From Alphaproteobacteria bacterium (GTDB lineage Bacteria; Pseudomonadota; Alphaproteobacteria; UBA8366; Aestuariispiraceae), in contig JANSXE010000003.1 of the NCBI GenBank assembly GCA_024743195.1, forward strand, positions 310,001 through 374,000: 64,000 nt of DNA, in the 5' to 3' direction. The notes under the pieces were generated by a model. It was not told the origin of the DNA. It saw only the letters and a list, made by a program, of their open reading frames with translations, and made no database searches. The translations under genes and the position numbers were made by a program. Of this stretch, positions 8,800-17,304 are shown piece by piece. Each line of letters begins with the position of its first letter. Positions within the stretch are counted from its first letter, which is position 1.

Positions 8800-10064
8800 T
8801 TGACGAACCGCTAAACTATCTCTTGTCGCTCAACGCGCAAGAGTTCGTGCGCATGTTCTGGCACACGCTGTTCATCGAGATTCCGCGCTATCTGCTGCCC
8901 GGGGCCCTGATCGCGTTGGGCCATGCGTCGCACCGGCCGCGGCGGACCGTCGCGGGCGGCCCGACGGCGCCCCGAGTGAGCGTGCTCTTGCCGGGACACA
9001 ACGAATCGGCGCGCCTTGAGCTCGCGGTCCAGTCGATGCGGCTGCAAAGCCGACCGCCGGACCAGATCATCGTGATCGACGACGGATCGACCGACGGCAT
9101 GGGGGCGCTGGCCCGCCGACTGAAGCGGGAGGGCGCGATCGACTTGGCGCTCTCCACCCGACTGCGCGGCGGCAAGAGCGCGGCGGCCAATCTGGGACTG
9201 GGCTATGCGACCGGGGAGGTCGTGGTGATCGCCGACGTCGACACCACCTATGACGACGACGCGTTCGAGCGGCTGGTGGCGCCGTTCGACGACCCGGCAT
9301 GCGGTGCGGTGTCGGGCAATCTGGGCGTTCGCAACTGGAACGAGGGTCTGATCGCACGCTGGCAGACCATCCAATATCTGCTCAGCATCTCGCTCGGCCG
9401 CCGCGTGACCGACATGCTCGGCATCCTTTACATCGTCTCCGGCGCGTTCGGCGCCTTCCGGCGCACCGCGCTGGAGCAGGTAGGCGGCTGGGACGTCGGC
9501 CCGGGCGAGGACGCCGACATCACCGTAAAGCTCCGCCAGGCCGGCTGGCGCGTGCAATTCGCGCCGGAAGCGTGGGCTCTGACCGACGCGCCCGAGACGC
9601 TGACGGCCTTGGTCCGGCAGCGCCTGCGCTGGAACCGCAGCCTGGTGCGCATTCGTCTGCGCAAGTTCGGACGGATCCTGAACCCGCGCCGGGACGCCTT
9701 CCTGTTGCGCAACGCGATGGGCGTGCTGGACGTGCTGTTCTTCCAGGTGGTGCTTGCGGCGTCGTTCCTGAGCTATCTGATCTGGCTTTTCTGGACCTAT
9801 GGAAGCTTCGCCTGGATCGCGGTTGCGGCGGTGTCGATGTTCTATGTCGGGCTGGGAACGATCGGCTTCCTGGCCGCTTGCGCCGTTTCGGGGGATTACG
9901 GCCGCCTGCGGCTCCTGCCGGAGGCCATGACCTACGGGCTCTTCAACAGCTATTTCCTGCGCTTCGTGCGCCTCTACGCGGCGTTGGACGAATTGATCTA
10001 CCGGCACAGCTACGACGACGACTACGTGCCGCAGAAGGTGCGCGAACGCACCGAGGTCTATTGA
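8796..10064 (+). CDS. membrane-bound family 2 glycosyltransferase, processive type
   Basis: 422 residues starting at the ATG that overlaps the preceding stop by 4 nt; the long upstream extension in the ORF track is antisense to logic and rejected. GT2 motifs are present in order: VIDDGSTDG, ADVDTTYD (DxD), GEDADITVKL (acidic base region) and RQRLRWNRS (Q/RxxRW), the set found in cellulose, hyaluronan and poly-GlcNAc synthases. A hydrophobic segment lies near residues 28-48, and two or three more follow the catalytic domain (VLDVLFFQVVLAASFLSYLIW, WIAVAAVSMFYVGLG). It likely polymerises and extrudes an exopolysaccharide across the inner membrane. The polymer is unknown. Confidence 0.85.
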   Translation: MIDEPLNYLLSLNAQEFVRMFWHTLFIEIPRYLLPGALIALGHASHRPRRTVAGGPTAPRVSVLLPGHNESARLELAVQSMRLQSRPPDQIIVIDDGSTDGMGALARRLKREGAIDLALSTRLRGGKSAAANLGLGYATGEVVVIADVDTTYDDDAFERLVAPFDDPACGAVSGNLGVRNWNEGLIARWQTIQYLLSISLGRRVTDMLGILYIVSGAFGAFRRTALEQVGGWDVGPGEDADITVKLRQAGWRVQFAPEAWALTDAPETLTALVRQRLRWNRSLVRIRLRKFGRILNPRRDAFLLRNAMGVLDVLFFQVVLAASFLSYLIWLFWTYGSFAWIAVAAVSMFYVGLGTIGFLAACAVSGDYGRLRLLPEAMTYGLFNSYFLRFVRLYAALDELIYRHSYDDDYVPQKVRERTEVY

Positions 10065-10065
10065 G

Positions 10066-11145
10066 GTGCGCCGGCTCAAGTCGCGACCGGCGCGGGACGC
10101 GCTCGCCACCCAACCGCGCAGCCGGGGCGGGCGCCTTGGGCGCTTCGTCTATCTGTCGCTGCTGCTGGGGCTTGCGCTCTGGCTGATCAACGCCTTCTTC
10201 GGCCATCTGATCTATCTGCGCGCCCAGGGCCTGGTCGTGGCCGACGCGGCGGAGCTGTCCTCGGAATACACGGCCACCGTGACCGAGGTGCTGGTCGAGC
10301 GCGGGGATCGCGTCAGCGCGGGACAGGTGGTCGCGCGGCTGCGCTCGCAGACGGTGTCGGAGCGCATCGCGCGAATCGCGACCGACATCGCCGACATCCA
10401 GGGGCGCCTGACGGAGGCGGAGGCCGAGCTGGCGGCCCGGCGCCGCCTGGTGGGGGAGGCCGAGTTGCGCAGGCAGGACGCCCAGCGCGTGCTGAAGCAG
10501 TTCGAAGACGCCGAACGTCAGGGGCTGGTCAGCAAGCGCGAGCGCGTCAGCGTCGCCAACGAGCTGTATCGGGCGCTCAGCGAGGTGGAGAGCCTGCGCA
10601 GCGCCATCGACGGCCTGGCGGCGGAGCGCCAGTCGCTGCAAAGGCGGCTCGCCTCGGCCGAGGAGGCTTTGGCGGATTTACGGCGCGACTTCGATTCCGG
10701 CGCGCTGAAGGCGGCTTTTTCGGGCCTCGTAACAGACGTCATGGTGCTCGAGGGGGCGGTCGTCACGCCGGGGCAGGCGATCGCGCGGATCGCCGATTCG
10801 GGGCGTTATGTGCTCGCCTATCGGGCGACCGGGACGCTTTATCAGGTCGCGGTCGGCGAACCGGTCGTCGTCAGCGACGGGGTCGAGCGGTACGCGGGCC
10901 AGATCGGCGCCGTCCTGCCGCTGACCGCGCAGCTTCCCGAGGAGTTCCGCGAGACCTTCCGTCCGGCGGCCCGCGAACAGGTGCTGCGGATCGATTTCCT
11001 GGGCCGCGAGAACGGCGCGGTCGCTGCGCCGCCGCTCTACGCGACCGTGGAGGTGCGCCGGCCCAACATCTGGTTTCTGGCGCGCCTGTCCCACCTTGTG
11101 CGGGCGTGGGCGGCGAGTTTCGCGGCGGACGGGCCGTCGTCCTAG
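10066..11145 (+). CDS. HlyD-family/Alg44-like membrane fusion protein
   Basis: 359 residues from GTG one base after the upstream stop. There is one N-terminal transmembrane helix (YLSLLLGLALWLINAFF) followed by a biotinyl-lipoyl-like half-hairpin (TVTEVLVERGDRVSAGQVVARL). A long alpha-helical coiled coil spans roughly residues 105-210, and a second lipoyl half follows (SGLVTDVMVLEGAVVTPGQAIARIAD). HlyD-like proteins paired with GT2 synthases (Alg44 in alginate, for example) form the periplasmic part of the secretion complex and can bind c-di-GMP; no PilZ domain is visible here. It overlaps the convergent Nudix gene by 4 bp. Confidence 0.83.
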   Translation: MRRLKSRPARDALATQPRSRGGRLGRFVYLSLLLGLALWLINAFFGHLIYLRAQGLVVADAAELSSEYTATVTEVLVERGDRVSAGQVVARLRSQTVSERIARIATDIADIQGRLTEAEAELAARRRLVGEAELRRQDAQRVLKQFEDAERQGLVSKRERVSVANELYRALSEVESLRSAIDGLAAERQSLQRRLASAEEALADLRRDFDSGALKAAFSGLVTDVMVLEGAVVTPGQAIARIADSGRYVLAYRATGTLYQVAVGEPVVVSDGVERYAGQIGAVLPLTAQLPEEFRETFRPAAREQVLRIDFLGRENGAVAAPPLYATVEVRRPNIWFLARLSHLVRAWAASFAADGPSS

Positions 11146-11609
11146 CCGAAGCGCACGACCCAGTGCTGCCAGAGGACAAAGGCGTCGTAGGGAATAACGC
11201 GCCGTTCCCGAAGCAGCACATCGCCCGGGACGAGTTCACACCGCACGCCCTCACTGAGGCGGACTTGCGCCGGTTCGTGCACCGACAATTCCCCTTCGAA
11301 ACAGGCGCGCGTTACGAATCCGCGCCCGAACGGCCGGAAATCAAGCGTCAGTTCGGAAAAGCAACTCAGGCGTCCCGACAGGTCTAGGGACGTCTCTTCG
11401 CGCAGTTCGCGGACGGCGCACTCGGCGAGGCTCTCGCCTTCCTCGACGGCGCCGCCGAAGAAGCCGACATGACCCGGATAGAAGATGCCGGGCGCATCGT
11501 CCCGCAGTTGCATGAGATATCGGCCGTCCGCCGTCCACAGGATCGCGCCTGCAGCGCTTGCGGGAATCAGTTTTCCGGTGTCCGGGAAATGTCGCGGCGC
11601 TGGGTCCAT
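11142..11609 (-). CDS. Nudix hydrolase
   Basis: 155 residues from the ATG at 11609 (MDPAPRHFPDTGK), with GAGG 5 nt upstream; the ORF track start is a TTG eight codons earlier. The Nudix box is GAVEEGES...RELREET, matching G-x5-E-x7-R-E-U-x-E-E except that the glycine after EE is a serine. The context VGFFGGAVEEGES is typical. The family hydrolyses nucleoside diphosphates linked to another moiety. The flanking polysaccharide genes suggest, but do not prove, an NDP-sugar substrate. It converges with the HlyD-like gene. Confidence 0.85.
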   Translation of the reverse strand: MDPAPRHFPDTGKLIPASAAGAILWTADGRYLMQLRDDAPGIFYPGHVGFFGGAVEEGESLAECAVRELREETSLDLSGRLSCFSELTLDFRPFGRGFVTRACFEGELSVHEPAQVRLSEGVRCELVPGDVLLRERRVIPYDAFVLWQHWVVRFG

Positions 11610-11654
11610 CGGTCCTCGCGGGGCGCGGCGCAATCGCCTGAAGGTTCCGCGGGC

Positions 11655-12719
11655 TTAACCCTTCGTCGCGTTGGCCTCAAGGCTCTTGATGAAATCGAGC
11701 CCGGGCAGGACCTCGCTGAAGCAGAATTCGATGCGCTGTTGCGGACCGCCCGAGTCGTTCTCCGGGAACCGCTCGCGCCAGAGATCCATCTTCAAGGTGA
11801 GGCCGCAGAGCACGCCGCCGACCGTCATGTGGTGCGCGGTCACGAGGTCGCGGACCTGTTTGAAGCGTTCGGCCGAGATGTCGTCCCAGAAGTCCTTGGT
11901 CTTGCGCTCGAAGCTCTCGAATCGCCCGGTGATCGAGCCGGAGATGTCCGACAGATCCGCGATGATCCGCTTCAGCACGCGCTCGCGCGCCCGGTCGTTG
12001 CGGATCTGCCACGAGGTGCGCAACTCATCCGTCCACCCCAGGAATTCGTTCAGCGTCGGCACCAGCGCGTCGAGCTTCTCCTGGAAATAGGCGAGCGAGA
12101 GGAAGACGTCGCCGTAGTCCTCCACGAACCGCGGAATCTCCTCCAAGGGCACGGTGAGTTGCTCGGCCAGCATGGTCAGCCGGCGCAGCGCCTCTTCCTT
12201 GTCCGGATTGCGCAGCATACCCGTCAGATCGCCTGCGTCTGCCGAAGCGTCGGCCTCCTGGCCATAGACGTTGCGGATCAACGGGCCGATGAACTGCTTC
12301 ATGCGCTCGCTCAGCTCCGCCTTCTTGGCGTCGGAGAGCTGCAGATGCTCCTGCTTGTCGACCTCGATCCCGAGGCCGCGCAATTGGATGCGGGCCGAAT
12401 ACACGTCGAAGCTCGGCGTCCGCTGAAGCTGGTCGATGGTCCGAAGGTCGTTCTTGAACGGCTCCGGGTCCGCCGAGGGGAAGAAGCCGGGCAGGTCGGG
12501 CAGCGTGATCTGACCGCTGCCGGATTCCGCGTCCTTGAACAGCTCGACCATCGTTTCGATGCGGTTGTTCTTCACCAGCCGCGCGCGGCGCAGCCCCGGT
12601 GTTCCCAACGGGATGATGCACAGCGGCAAGATGTGCAGGCTGTCGCGCTCGCGATCGGTCGGGTTTGGCGGCGCGGTTTCGGTGGTCATGGAGTCCGGGT
12701 CCGTCTCGCAGGTTGCCAT
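11655..12719 (-). CDS. conserved hypothetical cytosolic protein
   Basis: 354 residues with no signal peptide or membrane segment. It is rich in charged helices (LSDAKKAELSERMKQFI, RARERVLKRIIADLSDISGSITGRFESFERKTKDFWDDI), consistent with a helical-bundle protein. Two starts are possible, ATG at 12719 and at 12689 (MTTETAPP); the first 30 residues are low complexity. It lies head-to-head with the cheZ-like gene across ~100 bp. I recognise no domain and assign no function; a link to chemotaxis or motility is suggested only by that neighbour. Confidence 0.6.
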   Translation of the reverse strand: MATCETDPDSMTTETAPPNPTDRERDSLHILPLCIIPLGTPGLRRARLVKNNRIETMVELFKDAESGSGQITLPDLPGFFPSADPEPFKNDLRTIDQLQRTPSFDVYSARIQLRGLGIEVDKQEHLQLSDAKKAELSERMKQFIGPLIRNVYGQEADASADAGDLTGMLRNPDKEEALRRLTMLAEQLTVPLEEIPRFVEDYGDVFLSLAYFQEKLDALVPTLNEFLGWTDELRTSWQIRNDRARERVLKRIIADLSDISGSITGRFESFERKTKDFWDDISAERFKQVRDLVTAHHMTVGGVLCGLTLKMDLWRERFPENDSGGPQQRIEFCFSEVLPGLDFIKSLEANATKG

Positions 12720-12816
12720 GTCGGGATATCAGCCGGGGCGTTAACAACCGCTTAAGGCGCGCGCGTTGGCGTCGTTCGGTTGGGCCGCGTTAACCGATGG
12801 ACAATAATTTGCGGTC

Positions 12817-13719
12817 ATGATGACGCCGCGCCGATCGGGGGAGCGCAGCCGGGGGCGGACCGTCCCCGCGCGGCGGTCCGACGTCGGTCAACCGCCGCCG
12901 CCGCGTCCACATCAACGAGCAGTCGAGCGCCAAGCGATGCCACAGAGCCCTACAGCCTCCGGACTCTCCCAGACCTCTTCCGCCCCGGCGCGCCGTCCCT
13001 TCCGGGCGGAGCGGGGCTTGCCGGCGGCGCCGGAGGCGACGCCGTCGCCCGTGTCGCCGCCGAGCCCCGCCGAAACGCCCGAAAGCGCCGAAGCTCTGGA
13101 CCTCGCGGCGCTTCGCGAAGAGATCGGCGATCTGAAGCGCATGATCGGGGCGCTGCAGTCCCCGGACGCCGCCGCCGAATCGTTCGACTCGACGGTCGAC
13201 GCGGACCTGGCGGTTCGGGTCGAGATCGCCCGCATGGTCAAGATGATCGGCCGCGCCAAGACCGAACTCGCGCAGATCAAGCATCCGAGCGCTGACACCA
13301 ACCGGATCGAAGACGCGCGCGGTGAGTTGGACGCCATCGTGCAAGACACCGGGGCGGCGACCGAGGAAATACTGGGGCAGGCCGAACGGCAGATGGATCT
13401 GCTGACCCGGCTGGCCGGCGGGCTCAACGGCGACGTGGAGCAGGAGGCGCTGGCCGCCCAGGTCGAGGAGGCGACGATCAAGATCATGGAGGCCTGCAAT
13501 TTCCAGGATCTGACCGGTCAGCGGACCTCCAAGGTGATCAGCACCTTGCGCCATATTGAGGAGCGCATCGTCGCCATGATCGCGATTTGGGGCATCGAAG
13601 CGTTCGAGGACCTTCCGATTCCCGAGGATGAAATGGAAGGCGACGCCGCCCTTTTGAACGGTCCCGCGCGCTCGGGCGAGGGGATCAGTCAGGCCGACAT
13701 CGACGCGCTCTTCGACTGA
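12817..13719 (+). CDS. cheZ: CheZ-like protein phosphatase
   Basis: 300 residues; residues 1-~90 are Pro/Ala/Arg-rich and probably disordered, so a later start such as ATG 12939 is possible. Residues ~125-255 form a long helical hairpin with the CheZ catalytic signature ACNFQDLTGQRT, in which the Asp and the Gln (D-x-x-x-Q) attack CheY-phosphate. The C-terminus ends GISQADIDALFD, which resembles the CheY-binding N-terminal peptide of FliM and the C-terminal CheY-docking helix of CheZ. It should dephosphorylate CheY or a related single-domain receiver. No other chemotaxis gene is in the window. Confidence 0.82.
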   Translation: MMTPRRSGERSRGRTVPARRSDVGQPPPPRPHQRAVERQAMPQSPTASGLSQTSSAPARRPFRAERGLPAAPEATPSPVSPPSPAETPESAEALDLAALREEIGDLKRMIGALQSPDAAAESFDSTVDADLAVRVEIARMVKMIGRAKTELAQIKHPSADTNRIEDARGELDAIVQDTGAATEEILGQAERQMDLLTRLAGGLNGDVEQEALAAQVEEATIKIMEACNFQDLTGQRTSKVISTLRHIEERIVAMIAIWGIEAFEDLPIPEDEMEGDAALLNGPARSGEGISQADIDALFD

Positions 13720-13848
13720 GGCGCGCGTCTCGCGGCCGGTTTTTCGCCTTTCCCGTTTCGCGACGGCTCGGCATCATACGGGCGCGGCCGGCGTTCGCCG
13801 GGCGCCGCTCTCATGCAGCCTCGCCTCGCGAACAAGGATCGACGCGCC

Positions 13849-14877
13849 GTGAAGACCGTCTACACCGACCGCCATCGGCTCCGCGCCTCCAAGACGGAGC
13901 TCTATGGCGGGGCCATCGTGCCGCCCTTCGAATGCCCCGAGCGGATGGATTTCGTGCTCGACCGCCTGCGCGCGGTTGAGCTGGGGACGATCCTGGAGCC
14001 CGACAGCTTCGGCCTGGATCCCGTGCGAAAGGTGCACAGCGACGATTATCTCGAGTTTCTGGAGACCTGCTGGGACGAGTGGAAGGCTGCGGGCTTCGAG
14101 GGTGAGGTGATCGCGGCCAACTGGCCCGCGCGGCGCATGACCCAGCGCCGCCCGCACCATATCGACGGCAAGGTCGGCTATCACGCGCTCGCCTCCGAGA
14201 CGGCCATCGACCAGGGAACCTGGGAGGCCGCGCAGGCCAGCGCCGACGTCGCGCTCACCGCCCAGCGCCTGGTCGCCGGCGGCGAACGCGCGGCCTTCGG
14301 CCTGTGCCGTCCGCCCGGGCATCACGCGGCGCGCGACATGTATGGCGGCTATTGTTTCCTGAACAACGCGGCGATCGCCGCGCAGGCGTTCCTGGACGGC
14401 GGCGCGCAGCGGGTCGCGGTGCTGGACGTGGATTTCCATCACGGCAACGGCACGCAGGATATCTTCTACGACCGTTCGGACGTGCTCTTCGTCTCGCTGC
14501 ACGGCGAGCCGGAGAACGCCTTTCCCTATTTCTCCGGCTATGCGGACGAGACGGGGCAGGGGGCCGGCGAGGGCTTTACGATCAATTACCCGTTGCCGGA
14601 GGCGACGCCCTATGACCGATGGGAGGAGGCCCTGGACGACGCCTGCGCGCGGATCGCGGACTACGGACCGGACGCGCTCGTCGTCTCGCTCGGCGTCGAC
14701 ACCTTCGAGGAGGACCCGATCTCCTTCTTCAAGCTGAAGACCGAAGACTATCTGCGTTACGGCCGCCGCCTGTCGGCGTTGAAAATGCCGACCCTATTCC
14801 TGATGGAGGGCGGCTACGCCGTCGCCCAGGTCGGGATCAACACGGTCAACGTGCTTCAGGGTTTCGAGGAAGGCTGA
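13849..14877 (+). CDS. acetylpolyamine amidohydrolase-like deacetylase (first tandem copy)
   Basis: 342 residues from the GTG at 13849 (VKTVYTDRHRLRASKTELYGG), where family similarity begins; the ATG at 13813 has no SD and is an alternative. Zn-deacetylase motifs are PPGHHA (~154), DVDFHHGNGTQ (~193), GVDTFEEDP (~282) and EGGY (~319), all intact. The pattern PPFECPERMDFV and the length match acetylpolyamine aminohydrolases (class II HDAC-like), which release acetate from acetylated polyamines or related amides. It is followed 9 bp later by a second homologous gene, so the two are probably one operon produced by duplication. Confidence 0.9.
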   Translation: MKTVYTDRHRLRASKTELYGGAIVPPFECPERMDFVLDRLRAVELGTILEPDSFGLDPVRKVHSDDYLEFLETCWDEWKAAGFEGEVIAANWPARRMTQRRPHHIDGKVGYHALASETAIDQGTWEAAQASADVALTAQRLVAGGERAAFGLCRPPGHHAARDMYGGYCFLNNAAIAAQAFLDGGAQRVAVLDVDFHHGNGTQDIFYDRSDVLFVSLHGEPENAFPYFSGYADETGQGAGEGFTINYPLPEATPYDRWEEALDDACARIADYGPDALVVSLGVDTFEEDPISFFKLKTEDYLRYGRRLSALKMPTLFLMEGGYAVAQVGINTVNVLQGFEEG

Positions 14878-14886
14878 GACAGGTCG

Positions 14887-15924
14887 ATGCGCATCATCTA
14901 TTCCGACGCGCACGAGGCCCACGTTCCCCGCTTCGATCTGATCGACGGCGAGCTGCGCGAGCCGGCGGAGGGTCCGTTCCGCGCCCACGCCGTGCTGCAG
15001 GGCGTGACGGAGGCCGGGATCGGGGCGGTGGAGGCGCCGCGGGATTTCGGGGTCGAGCCGCTGCTCTCCGTTCACAGCCGGGCCTATGTCGATTTTCTGG
15101 CGTCGGCCTGGGACGACTGGGCGGCGGCCTATGGCGGCGGGGCGGACGCCCTGCCGCTCGCGCGCGTGCAGCACGATATGCGCCGCGACCGCATCCCGCG
15201 GTCGATCGACGGGCGGCTCAGCTATTTCAGCTTCGACATCGGCAGCCCGATCACGCCCGGAACCTGGACCGCGGCGCTCGCCTCGGCGCATTGCGCGCTG
15301 ACGGCGGCGGAGCGGGTCGCGGATGGGGAGCGGGCCGCCTTCGCGCTCGGCCGGCCCGGCGGGCATCATGCGGGCGTCGATTACTATGCGGGCTACTGCT
15401 ATCTGGCGATCGAATCGCTGGCGGCGGAGCGTCTGATCGCGCGCGGCGCGGGCCGGGTTGCGATCCTGGACGTCGACTATCACCACGGCAATGGGCCGCA
15501 ATCGATCTTCTATCGCCGCGGCGACGTATTCTACGGCTCGATCCACGGGGACCCGGCGGACGAGTATCCCTTCTTCACCGGCTACGCCGACGAAACGGGG
15601 GAGGGCGCGGGCGAGGGCGCGACGCTCAATATCCCGCTGCCCTTCGGAACCGGGTGGGACGCCTACGAGCCGGCGTTGCGGCGTCTGCTCGCCGCCGTGC
15701 GCGCCTTCGGGCCGGACGCCCTGGTGATCGCCATGGGCGTCGACACCCACAAGGACGATCCGATCAGCCGGTTCCGCTTGGAAATCGACCATTATCCGCG
15801 GATCGGCGCGGCGATCGCGAACCTCGGCCTGCCGACGGTCTGGATCAATGGCGGCGGGTACGATCGCGAGGCGTTGCGGCGCGGCGTCCCGGCGATGCTG
15901 TCCGGCTTCGAGGGCGGCCTTTAG
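14887..15924 (+). CDS. acetylpolyamine amidohydrolase-like deacetylase (second tandem copy)
   Basis: 345 residues, homologous along its length to the preceding gene but clearly diverged. Motifs are RPGGHHAG (~155; Gly replaces the second Pro of PPGHH), YCYLAIESLAAE (where the partner has YCFLNNAAIAAQ), DVDYHHGNGPQ (~194), GVDTHKDDPIS and NGGGYD. The metal ligands and catalytic histidines are kept, so it should be active but with different substrate contacts. The stop codon touches the remnant of an fcl-like gene on the other strand (15921), which is itself interrupted by the IS630 element. Confidence 0.88.
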   Translation: MRIIYSDAHEAHVPRFDLIDGELREPAEGPFRAHAVLQGVTEAGIGAVEAPRDFGVEPLLSVHSRAYVDFLASAWDDWAAAYGGGADALPLARVQHDMRRDRIPRSIDGRLSYFSFDIGSPITPGTWTAALASAHCALTAAERVADGERAAFALGRPGGHHAGVDYYAGYCYLAIESLAAERLIARGAGRVAILDVDYHHGNGPQSIFYRRGDVFYGSIHGDPADEYPFFTGYADETGEGAGEGATLNIPLPFGTGWDAYEPALRRLLAAVRAFGPDALVIAMGVDTHKDDPISRFRLEIDHYPRIGAAIANLGLPTVWINGGGYDREALRRGVPAMLSGFEGGL

Positions 15925-16074
15925 GGCGCTTGGGCCGCGCGCTCCTCGACCGGCCAGCCGTTGATCGGCGCGCCCGCGTCCAGTTGCGCCTGCAGCCAAT
16001 TGTAGGTGCTGCGCACGCCCGCTTCGAGGGGCGTCGACGGCCGCCAGCCCATGGCCTGCAGCGGCGTGCAGTTC
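15921..16074 (-). pseudogene. C-terminal remnant of a GDP-L-fucose-synthase-like epimerase
   Basis: Read on the minus strand, this stretch gives about 50 residues ending in TAA, including MGWRPSTPLEAG and STYNWLQAQ. These match the usual C-terminal end (GW.P...LE.G...TY.WF) of GDP-L-fucose synthase and close SDR sugar epimerases. Upstream coding sequence stops abruptly at the left end of the IS630 element. The matching N-terminal piece lies on the same strand at the other side of the element (17245-17304), with some 250 codons missing. It overlaps the stop of the deacetylase gene by a few bases. The family assignment is inference from this short tail. Confidence 0.62.
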
Positions 16075-16077
16075 TAA

Positions 16078-17242
16078 TACCAACGGCCTGTGAGTTGGAC
16101 TCACGACGGGTATTCCCTTTGAGGGCGAACCGTGATTCACCATGACGAACGAGAGGAGGTTCGTCATGGCAGCACCGATCCCGCTTCGGAGGGACTACGA
16201 CGGTCCGGCGCTTCGCGCGCTGGCAAAGGCATCGAAGGACGCCAGGCAGACACGGCGGCTTCTGGCGCTGGCTGTGATCTATGACGGGGGCAGCCGCCGC
16301 AAGGCGGCGACGACAGGCGGTGTCGGGCTGCAGGTGATCCGGGACTGGGTGTTGCGCTTCAACGCGGAAGGCCCCTCTGGCCTGCTCGATCGGAAGGCTC
16401 CCGGCGCCAGCCGCCGGCTCAATGAGGAGCATCGCCGGGCGCTGGCGGCGCTCGTCGAGAGCGGCCCTATCCCCGCCATCCATGGCGTGGTGCGCTGGCG
16501 CCGGAAGGACCTCGTCCAGTGGCTCCGCGAGGCGTTCGGTCTCGTGGTCGGCGAGACCACGCTGGGCCGGGAGCTGCGGGCCATGGGCTTCCGTCGCCTG
16601 ACGGCGCGGCCGCGCCATCACGCCCAGAACGAGCACGCGCTCGAGGCCTTTAAAAAAACTTCCCCAAGGAGCTGGCAGCGCTCCGGGCGCTCCTGCCAGC
16701 CGGTACCGCGATAGAGATCTGGTGGCAAGACGAAGCCCGCGTCGGCCAGAAGAACAAGATCACCCGGCGCTGGGCGCGCCGCGGCACGAGGCCCAGTGCG
16801 CCACACGACCAGCGCACGAAGTCGGCCTACATCTTCGGCGCCATCTGTCCCGCCAAAGGCAAGGGCGCGGCTCTCGTCCTGCCCAAGTGCAACACCGCGG
16901 CCATGCAGCTCCATCTCGACGAGATCGCGCTCGCCGTTGAACCGGGCGCTCACGCCCTGGTCATGCTCGACCAGGCCGGCTGGCACATGACCGACAAGCT
17001 CGACATCCCCGACAACATCACCCTGCTGCCGCTGCCGCCCAAAGCGCCCGAGCTCAACCCGGTCGAGAACGTCTGGCAGTTCATGCGCCAGAACTGGCTC
17101 TCCAACCGCGTCTTCCGATCCAGCGACGACATCCTCGACCACTGCTGTGACGCCTGGAACAAGCTCATCGATCGGCCGTGGTGCATCATGTCATTGGGAC
17201 TGCGCCAATGGGCCCATCGGTCCTAATCAATGGCCGCTGGTA
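16078..17242 (+). mobile_element. IS630-family insertion sequence
   Basis: The element has imperfect terminal inverted repeats: the left end begins TACCAACGGCC and the right end is GGCCGCTGGTA, differing at one base over 11. The outermost TA at each end (16078-79 and 17241-42) fits the TA target of the IS630/Tc1-mariner superfamily. It carries one transposase gene in two overlapping frames and is about 1.16 kb, normal for the family. It separates two ends of an fcl-like gene. Since most of that gene is absent, an adjacent deletion followed or accompanied insertion. Confidence 0.85.
16166..17226 (+). CDS. IS630 transposase, produced by -1 translational frameshift
   Basis: The first frame starts at ATG 16166 (GAGAGGAGG upstream) and encodes the HTH half (TGGVGLQVIRDWVLRFN; residues 1-~165). 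At 16649-16659 the sequence TTTAAAAAAAC contains seven A; a -1 slip continues as FKKNFPKELAAL and reads to the TAA at 17226. The second frame supplies the DDE catalytic residues: Asp in WWQDEARVG, Asp in VMLDQAGWH and Glu in NPVENVWQF. Without slippage the product ends at 16714 and lacks the catalytic domain. A-run frameshifting is known in IS630 elements, so the transposase is probably functional rather than broken. Confidence 0.85.
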
Positions 17243-17244
17243 TA

Positions 17245-17304
17245 ACCCTCCAGTCGGCGGATGCGGACGCGCTTGCCGGCGAGGGGAAAGCGCGGCGCCG
17301 TCAC
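17245..17304 (-). pseudogene. N-terminal remnant of the same fcl-like gene
   Basis: On the minus strand a GTG at 17304-17302 overlaps the livM stop (GTGA) and gives M-TAPRFPLAGKRV, which matches the start of GDP-L-fucose synthases (LAGKRVxVAGHRG). The reading continues as RIRRLEG and then runs into the right end of the IS630 element, so the Rossmann glycine motif is missing. Its position implies that the intact gene was once translationally coupled to livM at the end of the liv operon. It is a short fragment, so the identity rests on its pairing with the C-terminal piece at 15921-16074. Confidence 0.5.

Noticed and set aside
16142-16714. Treating the IS630 transposase as a simple pseudogene
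   Set aside because: The frame break falls on a seven-A run known to support -1 frameshifting in this family, and all DDE residues are present after it.
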